A DNA stretch of 42,756 bases from a virus. Positions 1-5,779 of this stretch are shown piece by piece. The DNA lies in IMG/VR virus record IMGVR_UViG_3300009130_000058, positions 1-42,756 of that record, one strand, 5' to 3'. The stretch's first letter is position 1. Each line of letters starts with the position of its first letter. A program made the translations under genes and the position numbers. The notes beneath the pieces are model-generated. The model was not told the origin of the DNA, did no database searches, and saw only the letters and a program-made list of their open reading frames with translations.

Positions 1-527
1 TTATTATACTTACTTTCATCAGGCTGCTTATATGACGTACCGTCTTCTTCATTTAATTTAGCTTTTAACGAAAAGCCTTTTGAACCTGAAGATAACCGAC
101 TTTCATACTCTTCCATTATATTTGTAAAACTCATAATTTTCTTTTTCTCCTTAAGTGTGACTAGCTTTCTTTCAACTCTAACTGATTCTTTCTTCACGAC
201 ACTGTCTCTCTTAACCTCGATTGCGTCACCAACGGCAGCTAAATTAAGATACTCCCCGTCGACATCAATAACTACGTAATCCTCATCCTCTCCTTCAACC
301 TCTACTAGGTCCCCAACATCTAATGGCTCATCATCTAAATAATCACCACTATGACGAGAAGGATCACCAAAATCCTCTTCATCACCAAAATCTGGACCGA
401 GGTCTTCATTAACTTTTTTACTATCCTTCTCAAGAATAGTCTCCGTCTTCGCAGTGTCTTCAGCAACTACCTTTGCCGCAGCATTTGCAAAGGCTTCATT
501 AATAGAGTTTAAATCTTTGCTGTTCAT
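1..527 (-). CDS. Hypothetical acidic protein, C-terminus cut by window edge
   Basis: This is an open frame of 175 complete codons that runs off the left edge. It starts at ATG 527 (MNSKDLNSINEAF) with no stop inside the window. The first half is very acidic, with repeated Asp/Glu around residues 45-95. A short strand-rich stretch follows at about residues 75-105 (GDLVEVEGEDEDYVVIDVDG), which could be a small beta-barrel, and then a Lys/Arg-rich helix (RKLVTLKEKKKIM). It is transcribed divergently from gp17 and shares a palindromic late box with it; on this strand the box ends one base from the ATG. The late promoter and the gp17 neighbour suggest a virion or assembly role, perhaps a scaffold or prohead-core type protein, but I do not recognise the family. 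Confidence 0.75.
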   Translation of the reverse strand, partial: MNSKDLNSINEAFANAAAKVVAEDTAKTETILEKDSKKVNEDLGPDFGDEEDFGDPSRHSGDYLDDEPLDVGDLVEVEGEDEDYVVIDVDGEYLNLAAVGDAIEVKRDSVVKKESVRVERKLVTLKEKKKIMSFTNIMEEYESRLSSGSKGFSLKAKLNEEDGTSYKQPDESKYN

Positions 528-528
528 G

Positions 529-538
529 TAAATATTTA
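529..538. promoter_or_regulatory. Palindromic bidirectional late-promoter box
   Basis: TAAATATTTA is a perfect 10-base palindrome filling most of the 13-base gap between the ATG at 527 (-) and the GTG at 541 (+). Read either way it gives the late-box core TAAATA; on the minus strand it extends to the full T4 consensus TATAAATA (540-533). It probably serves both genes. Confidence 0.65.
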
Positions 539-540
539 TA

Positions 541-2259
541 GTGCCCAGGCTAAAAAAAGACGATAAATTCTATTTAGGCAATACAAATTTACCTAACCCT
601 AACATGGAGTACGAATGGACTCCAGACATGGTCAAATCGCTTAAAAAGGCTAAACAGAACATTCTCTATTTTGCAGAAAACTTTTTTCACATTGTTAACC
701 TTGATCGAGGTAGAATAAAAATAGACTTATACCCTTGTCAGAAAAGAGTATTACGTAGTCTGAGAGATAACAGATTTGTAGCTTGCTTAGCTAGTAGACA
801 AACAGGCAAAACTACCATGATGACGATTTACGCTTTATGGATTGCCTGCTTTCAGGATGATCAACGAATATTAATCGTGGCTAACAAAGAACAAACTGCA
901 ATTAGTATTTTTTCAAGAGTTAGACTCGCATATGAAAATTTACCGAACTATCTTAAACCTGGAGTTTTAGAATATGGTAAAACATCCATGAAATTAGCAA
1001 ACGGTAGTAGTATAGGTATTAGCACTACTAGCTCGGACGCTGGTCGTGGTGAATCTGTAAATGTATTAATTCTAGATGAGTTAGCTTTTATCCCAAATAA
1101 TCTTGTTGAAGAGTTTTGGAAGTCAGTATATCCAATTATTTCCTCATCAACAAAATCTAAAATATTTGTAGCATCTACCCCTAATGGTAGTGGTAACTTA
1201 TTTTACACATTATATACAGAAGCGGAAAAAGGAGTAAACAATTGGAAATCAGAAACTATATTATGGCATGAAGTCCCAGGTAGAGATGAAAAATGGAAAC
1301 AAGACACTATTAAGTCTATAGGTAGTGAAGAAGCTTTTGCTCAAGAATTTGATTGTAAGTTTCTTGATACTGGAGATTCATTTATTGATGAAATCTTCTT
1401 TGAAAAATTATTATCGAATACAACTGAACCGACATATGTATTTGACGATGGGTGTTATAGAGTGTGGGAAGAACCAGATAAAGATCATTTATATACTATT
1501 GGTGTTGATGTAGCAGAAGGGGTCGGTCAAAACTATAGCGTTATACAAGTCTTAGATATAACTGACCTACAAGATATAAAACAAGTTGCAGAGTATGCAT
1601 CTAACGAAATTAACCCGTTTGAGTTTACTACTAAAATTCGTGACATATGTTATCACTGGGGGGCACCACCTGTATTAATAGAGAGAAATAATTGCGGTAG
1701 TCAGGTTGTCGATAACTTATATCACCAATACAATTATAAAAACATCGTTAATTGGTCTCCTAAAATAGGTCAAGTAAAATATGATAGGCTAGGAGTATAC
1801 GCTCATACTAATACCAAATATAAAGGCATTACTAATATGAGATATTGGATTAACGGTATTAAGTGTGTTGACATAAAATCAAAAACATCTGTCGTAGAGT
1901 TGAAAAATTTTGTACGATACCCTAACGGGTCATGGGCTGCTCAACCTGGCTTTGATTTTGACGACAGAGTCATGGCAATGGTATGGGCATTATTAATATT
2001 AGAAAATAGTGTAATACAAAAATATTATAATGTTATAGAAATCGACGATAATCAACGTCCTGCAAAAATTGAATTAGGTCCATATATTGATCAAAAATTT
2101 AGTAACTTCTTGCAAGATTATAAAATGCAAAATATTGATGACAGCTGGAATCCACCTTCAGTACATTTTACAGATATAAATATTTTTAATGAAGACGGAG
2201 CTCCTAACTACAATACAGATATGGACGAATTAGAAGCACAAGGATATATTAGAGTATGA
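541..2259 (+). CDS. 17: Terminase large subunit (gp17-like)
   Basis: This is the DNA-packaging motor ATPase and headful nuclease of T4-like phages, acting at the prohead portal. The ATPase domain shows a Walker A motif SRQTGKTT (residues 85-92), Walker B VLILDE (175-180) and the coupling motif ASTPNGSG (211-218). The RNase-H-like nuclease domain has its first acidic residue in GVDVAEG (D323), a second in LIERN (E381) and a third in FDFDDRVMAM (D474/D475). At 572 aa it is close to T4 gp17 (610 aa). The start is GTG at 541, just after a late box; family similarity already begins near residue 10, so the next ATG (604) would cut conserved sequence. It overlaps the next gene by four bases (ATGA). 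Confidence 0.97.
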   Translation: MPRLKKDDKFYLGNTNLPNPNMEYEWTPDMVKSLKKAKQNILYFAENFFHIVNLDRGRIKIDLYPCQKRVLRSLRDNRFVACLASRQTGKTTMMTIYALWIACFQDDQRILIVANKEQTAISIFSRVRLAYENLPNYLKPGVLEYGKTSMKLANGSSIGISTTSSDAGRGESVNVLILDELAFIPNNLVEEFWKSVYPIISSSTKSKIFVASTPNGSGNLFYTLYTEAEKGVNNWKSETILWHEVPGRDEKWKQDTIKSIGSEEAFAQEFDCKFLDTGDSFIDEIFFEKLLSNTTEPTYVFDDGCYRVWEEPDKDHLYTIGVDVAEGVGQNYSVIQVLDITDLQDIKQVAEYASNEINPFEFTTKIRDICYHWGAPPVLIERNNCGSQVVDNLYHQYNYKNIVNWSPKIGQVKYDRLGVYAHTNTKYKGITNMRYWINGIKCVDIKSKTSVVELKNFVRYPNGSWAAQPGFDFDDRVMAMVWALLILENSVIQKYYNVIEIDDNQRPAKIELGPYIDQKFSNFLQDYKMQNIDDSWNPPSVHFTDINIFNEDGAPNYNTDMDELEAQGYIRV

Positions 2260-2843
2260 ATCAAGCACCACTTAATAAAAATAGACATGATAAATTTATA
2301 CTGGTTTTAAATTTACCTGAAGGTATAAAAAATATTGTAGATAACATAACCAGAAACACAAATAGAATCGATGCTAATAGTTTAGAAATTAGTGTCGCTG
2401 GTACCGTAACACCTACCATTAGTATACCAGAAAAAACACTACCATACGGTGCGCAAACTATAAAAGTCAGTTCTCATGCTCGACCAGCATATGAATCTTT
2501 AAATCTAGATTTTAGAATTGATAATGAATTTAATAACTATTGGGCAATATATAAATGGCTTGATATTATTAACGATGTTAAAACTGGCAATTTTAATGAA
2601 GATGATATTATAAAATATAAATCACCTCAACAATTAATGGCACCGTCCCAACAACTACCTATATATTCCTCTAATTTAACAGTATACGGTTTAGATGAAT
2701 ATGAAAATAAAAAAATTCAATGGGACTATATTGGCGCATTCCCTACTAGATTAACTGAAATTAAATGGAACTATGCTACAGGAGAAGAAATTACCTCTTC
2801 TGCTACTTTTGAATTTACACGATTAGAAACAAAGTTAATTTAA
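2256..2843 (+). CDS. Tail-tube-fold structural protein
   Basis: A 195-aa protein translationally coupled to gp17 through an ATGA overlap. The sequence has the pattern of T4 gp19-fold tube proteins: an N-terminal strand (DKFILVLNLP), a central segment with strands and one helix (NNYWAIYKWLDIIND), and a C-terminal strand pair with YGLDEYENKKIQWDYIGAFP followed by SATFEFTRLE. That fold is shared by gp19, gp48 and gp54 and by tube terminators. It is not the main tube protein, since a clear gp19 lies at 8645. A tube initiator, terminator or connector role is likely; which one cannot be decided here. The fold assignment is inference from pattern, not alignment. Confidence 0.7.
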   Translation: MNQAPLNKNRHDKFILVLNLPEGIKNIVDNITRNTNRIDANSLEISVAGTVTPTISIPEKTLPYGAQTIKVSSHARPAYESLNLDFRIDNEFNNYWAIYKWLDIINDVKTGNFNEDDIIKYKSPQQLMAPSQQLPIYSSNLTVYGLDEYENKKIQWDYIGAFPTRLTEIKWNYATGEEITSSATFEFTRLETKLI

Positions 2844-2844
2844 A

Positions 2845-3042
2845 ATGCAACAATATCCTGATTTTATATATAATACCAATACTAAAACAGTTATTATAGA
2901 AAAGACAGGTAAGTTTATTGTATCTAGTTCAGAGGTAAGTAGAGACGGTGAATTGATTCCTGAATATTTTACAGATATAAACGCCGTAAAAAAATATTTA
3001 CAGTATTATGATATTAAAGGAACTGTAGGTATAAAAATTTAA
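2845..3042 (+). CDS. Small hypothetical protein (65 aa)
   Basis: The gene starts one base after the stop of the tube-fold protein (TAAAATG) and ends in a TTAA shared with the stop of the convergent DUF1552 gene. The 65 residues alternate strand-like and polar segments (IYNTNTKTVIIEKTGKFIV) and end with a Tyr-rich helix (VKKYLQYYD). It has no signal peptide, membrane segment or known motif. Co-transcription with gp17 suggests a virion-related accessory role. I do not recognise it. Confidence 0.6.
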   Translation: MQQYPDFIYNTNTKTVIIEKTGKFIVSSSEVSRDGELIPEYFTDINAVKKYLQYYDIKGTVGIKI

Positions 3043-4283
3043 ACGATATTTAACTCTCCTGTAGAATCTCCAAAATGGTGCATATCTATTCCATGCTTAT
3101 GCAACAAGCTTACAAATAAATCACACATTGGTTTTTCTTTTTCTACTCTAAAATGTTTACCTTTATTTTTTCCACCTACTAATAATACCGGTAATTCATC
3201 ATGATTATGTCTATTTCCATCTGATATACCTGCACCATAAATTACATCTGTGTTTTTTAGTAAATTATCTTTTTTGAGCTTAGTAATAAACTCTGAAAAC
3301 AATCTTACATTAAACAAATCTATCATTGCAAGGTCGTGTAATTTTTTAGGGTCTTTTTGATGATGAGACAGACTATGGTGACCATCAGCTATTCCTATCT
3401 CTCTATGCGGGCCATTATAACCATCGTGTTGTGTTAGAAAGGTTATAACACGTGTTGTGTCATTAAGGAACGCTAGATGCATAAGCTTATATAAAAGTCT
3501 TATTTTATCTGATTTTTTATTTACTTCAAAATCGAGCTCAAAATCTTTATCAAGTTTAAACCTTTCTCTAGTCTGTAAGTCCTTTTCGACCTCCCTTACT
3601 GCATACATATATTCATCAAGCTTAACTCTATCAGATGTAGGTAGTTTTTCTGACAAGGTCTTACTTTCCTCCAATACAAAATCAAGAATAGATTTTTTAT
3701 GTACTAATTGTTTTTGCTCTAACGTCTTTACATTAAAAAGTCTATTAAAAATATCTTGCGGGTCATGCATTGCTGCCATAGGCAGTTGAGCATTCTTCCA
3801 TGACAAGTTATATTGATAAGCACAACTATAACCTGAATCACATTTACCTACTAAACGAGCCTTACTGCCAGTAACTTGTAAACTATCGAATCGAGTGACT
3901 CCATTATATTTGTCGGCTATGTATTGATCAACAGATTTACCTGATCTAATTTTTGATTCATGCTTATGAGCTTGCCTTCCAGTTAAAAATGTAGAAGCTG
4001 CTCGAGCATGATCACCAGCCCCGTCACCATTAGCTCGTGCTTTATCGTGGGTTAAACCAGAAATAACTTGCGTTTCATTTAAATGAGCTTCAAGTGGAGA
4101 TAGAGTATTTGGTATATCAATTATATCTCCATATGCACTTGGAGTCCAATGGTGCATGTTTATACCATTAGGTACATAAACTACAGCTAATCTTTTTATG
4201 TTTTCAGAAACATTACCGAAACACTCCAATCCCGGTAAAGCAAACGACGCTCCTAATGCTCCTATAAACTGTCTCCTGTTCAT
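3039..4283 (-). CDS. DUF1552 family protein with Tat signal
   Basis: A 414-aa protein that matches the bacterial DUF1552 family along its length. It opens with a twin-arginine export signal (NRRQFIGAL, residues 2-10, then a hydrophobic stretch to about 22). Family blocks follow: RLAVVYVPNGINMHHW (31-46), SGLTHDKARANGDGAGDHAR (75-94), FLTGR (99-103), KCDSGYSCAY (147-156), THDG-type TQHDGYNGPH (284-293), ADGHHSLSHH (299-308), YGAGISDGNRHNHDELP (349-365) and the C-terminal FGDSTGEL. The conserved His/Asp clusters and layout resemble the alkaline phosphatase/sulfatase superfamily, but the biochemical role of the family is not established. It is full-length, not decayed. A late box CTAAATAATT lies two bases before the ATG, so it should be made late in infection. 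Such a gene is unexpected in a T4-like phage and was probably acquired from a bacterium. Confidence 0.9.
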   Translation of the reverse strand: MNRRQFIGALGASFALPGLECFGNVSENIKRLAVVYVPNGINMHHWTPSAYGDIIDIPNTLSPLEAHLNETQVISGLTHDKARANGDGAGDHARAASTFLTGRQAHKHESKIRSGKSVDQYIADKYNGVTRFDSLQVTGSKARLVGKCDSGYSCAYQYNLSWKNAQLPMAAMHDPQDIFNRLFNVKTLEQKQLVHKKSILDFVLEESKTLSEKLPTSDRVKLDEYMYAVREVEKDLQTRERFKLDKDFELDFEVNKKSDKIRLLYKLMHLAFLNDTTRVITFLTQHDGYNGPHREIGIADGHHSLSHHQKDPKKLHDLAMIDLFNVRLFSEFITKLKKDNLLKNTDVIYGAGISDGNRHNHDELPVLLVGGKNKGKHFRVEKEKPMCDLFVSLLHKHGIDMHHFGDSTGELNIV

Positions 4284-4285
4284 AG

Positions 4286-4295
4286 AATTATTTAG
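4286..4295 (-). promoter_or_regulatory. Late-promoter box for the DUF1552 gene
   Basis: The minus strand reads CTAAATAATT, two bases before the ATG at 4283. The TAA inside the box is also the stop codon of the 30-aa membrane peptide. Confidence 0.65.
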
Positions 4296-4384
4296 GATAG
4301 ATACTTACCAATAATTACACCGTTTAGTATAGCAATAATAAATATAATTAACCACCATACATATTTTTGTTTTTTGCTAATCAT
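4292..4384 (-). CDS. 30-aa single-pass membrane peptide
   Basis: A tiny ORF between the ferredoxin and DUF1552 genes. It begins MISKKQKYVWW, has one strongly hydrophobic helix (LIIFIIAILNGVIIG, residues 12-26) and ends GKYLS. Lys residues precede the helix, so the C-terminus is probably outside under the positive-inside rule. The ATG overlaps the last codons of the ferredoxin gene by eight bases, and the stop TAA is part of the next gene's late box. Nothing else occupies this gap. It could be a real membrane peptide or chance coding in AT-rich DNA; the hydrophobic profile and tight packing favour a real gene. Confidence 0.45.
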   Translation of the reverse strand: MISKKQKYVWWLIIFIIAILNGVIIGKYLS

Positions 4385-4613
4385 CTCCGTCGTTACCTAT
4401 TGCTTCCACAGGGCAATTATCCATTGCCTGTTTACACATCTCTTCCTCTTCTTCGTTTTTCGGTTGTTTAAATACGTATGAATAACCTCCATCATTTTCA
4501 CGTGTAAAATTTTCTGGAGCCTCTTCTCTGCATAAATCACAATCTATACACTCTTCGTCTACATAATACCGTCCGGTGACGTTCTCAGGTTGTTTGTAAT
4601 CTTTATCTGCCAT
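4377..4613 (-). CDS. Single-cluster [4Fe-4S] ferredoxin
   Basis: A 78-aa acidic electron carrier. Cluster ligands are visible: C22-x2-C25-x2-C28 in CIDCDLCREEAP and C67-P in NCPVEAIG, the pattern of mono-cluster ferredoxins; C60 could be an extra or structural cysteine. The remaining length (DGGYSYVFKQP, then an acidic helix) fits this small-ferredoxin type, which I remember from Verrucomicrobiota and related bacteria. That link is recollection, not a search. It starts four bases after the stop of the 58-aa gene and is co-oriented with rfbA and DUF1552. As a late phage-encoded ferredoxin it could supply reductant to a host or phage oxidoreductase, but no partner enzyme lies in this window. 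Confidence 0.9.
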   Translation of the reverse strand: MADKDYKQPENVTGRYYVDEECIDCDLCREEAPENFTRENDGGYSYVFKQPKNEEEEEMCKQAMDNCPVEAIGNDGDD

Positions 4614-4617
4614 TTTA

Positions 4618-4794
4618 TTATTTTATAGGTTCAACAGAGCAACAAGGTCTTTTCTTTCCATCTCTTCGATTAGCACGTGCAATTGCAACTGTAATTTTTT
4701 TAGCTTCTAACTTCCCTGATAAAGCTGCCATTTTTTGGCTCTCTTCAAACGCAGCAATAGTCTCTGCTAATTCTTTTTGCTTTTCGTCGCCCAT
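4618..4794 (-). CDS. Small hypothetical protein (58 aa), Cys-Cys near C-terminus
   Basis: A 58-aa ORF between rfbA and the ferredoxin. It starts MGDEKQKELAETIAAFEESQ, is mostly helical and polar, becomes basic (RANRRDGKKR, residues 40-49) and ends with CCSVEPIK. The late box TTAAATATT overlaps the rfbA stop and lies three bases before this ATG. Its stop sits four bases before the ferredoxin ATG. Spacing, promoter and strand all support a real gene. The adjacent cysteines at 51-52 might bind metal or form a disulfide, but no family is recognised. Confidence 0.7.
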   Translation of the reverse strand: MGDEKQKELAETIAAFEESQKMAALSGKLEAKKITVAIARANRRDGKKRPCCSVEPIK

Positions 4795-4797
4795 AAA

Positions 4798-4806
4798 AAT
4801 ATTTAA
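4798..4806 (-). promoter_or_regulatory. Late-promoter box for the 58-aa/ferredoxin unit
   Basis: The minus strand reads TTAAATATT, three bases before the ATG at 4794. The first TAA of the box is the stop codon of rfbA (4803-4805). Confidence 0.6.
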
Positions 4807-5696
4807 TCAAAGCAATAACTCATAACCATATTAGCCTTATATGAGCACATCGGCATCTTATCTTTAATTTTTCTAAACTCATCATAGGTAATAAATCCTT
4901 GTTTATACGCCTCTCCCTCAATACAACCAATCATTGTCTGAGTTCTATCTTGTATAGATTTAACATACATAGACGCAGCGAACATTTCATCAGGATTACC
5001 AGTATCAAACCAAGCATAATTACTGTTTAATGTATTATGTCCCAACACGTTATCTTCTAAATAACTTTTATTTAAATCTGTAATTTCTAACTCATCTCTC
5101 TTAGATGGCTTTAATGCACGTGCTCTTTTTCCAGCAGTTTTATCATAAAAATAAATACCCGTTACTGCTAAATTACTATCTGGACAGGTTGGTTTCTCTT
5201 GTATAGAAATAACATCCCCATATGAATTTAAATCAACCACACCATATTCCGATGGATTTGAAACTTTATAGCTCACAATACATGCCTTATTTCCAAATCG
5301 CTGTCCATCATGCACCAGTGGCGCAAGTTTCGGTTTTTTTATACCAGTAAAAATATTATCTCCAAGAATCAAACATACATCGTCATCGCCTTGCCATTCT
5401 TCACCTATAATAAGTGCTTCAGCTATACCCTTAGGAGATGGTTGAACTTTAAAAGTAAAATTAATTCCTAAGTATGGTTTATCTTTTCCATCTCCTTGAT
5501 TAAACATACTTAATAAATGAGGATATGATATACCATTAGTGATAATCATCACATCTTTAATACCTAATTTTATTAAAGTTGATAGAGGATAATAAATTGT
5601 AGGCTTATCGTAAATAGGTAAAAGCTGTTTTGAAACTGTTTTTGTACTAGGATATACCCTCGACCCAGTCCCGCCAGCTAAAATGATGCCCTTCAT
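4803..5696 (-). CDS. rfbA: Glucose-1-phosphate thymidylyltransferase (RfbA/RmlA)
   Basis: The enzyme joins dTTP and glucose-1-phosphate to make dTDP-glucose, the first step toward dTDP-rhamnose and other deoxysugars. Family motifs are intact: LAGGTGSRVYP (residues 6-16), SKQLLPIYDKPTIYYPLS (22-39), LILGDNIF (109-116), IQEKP (165-169), ELEITDLN (202-209) and WFDTG (229-233). At 297 aa it is full length. RmlB, C and D are not in this window, so it may feed a host pathway, modify host surface sugars or supply a glycosyltransferase such as the one at 37877. It heads the minus-strand cargo island. No other start is possible, because the GGxGxR loop begins at residue 8. Confidence 0.95.
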   Translation of the reverse strand: MKGIILAGGTGSRVYPSTKTVSKQLLPIYDKPTIYYPLSTLIKLGIKDVMIITNGISYPHLLSMFNQGDGKDKPYLGINFTFKVQPSPKGIAEALIIGEEWQGDDDVCLILGDNIFTGIKKPKLAPLVHDGQRFGNKACIVSYKVSNPSEYGVVDLNSYGDVISIQEKPTCPDSNLAVTGIYFYDKTAGKRARALKPSKRDELEITDLNKSYLEDNVLGHNTLNSNYAWFDTGNPDEMFAASMYVKSIQDRTQTMIGCIEGEAYKQGFITYDEFRKIKDKMPMCSYKANMVMSYCFD

Positions 5697-5697
5697 A

Positions 5698-5705
5698 TAT
5701 TTATA
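5698..5705 (-). promoter_or_regulatory. Perfect TATAAATA box upstream of rfbA
   Basis: The minus strand reads TATAAATA, the exact T4 late consensus, with one base between it and the ATG at 5696. If transcription began six bases after the box, as in T4, the start codon would be lost. An overlapping TATAAT (5703-5708) may be the functional element instead. Confidence 0.5.
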
Positions 5706-5755
5706 TTATACTGCTTATTTCACCAAATCAACTAAATTATGACACCGAGAAACAA

Positions 5756-5764
5756 TAAATAATT
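5756..5764 (+). promoter_or_regulatory. Late-promoter box for gp18
   Basis: TAAATAATT (extended to AATAAATAATT from 5754) ends 15 bases before the sheath ATG. An AAAGG sequence lies between them, so this gene, unlike most others here, has room for a short leader with a ribosome site. Confidence 0.65.
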
Positions 5765-5779
5765 GTAAAGGTTTTTACT

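Noticed and set aside
3457-3789. 110-aa plus-strand ORF
   Set aside because: It lies antisense inside the DUF1552 gene, whose family motifs are clear; Ser/Leu-rich composition is typical of a shadow frame.
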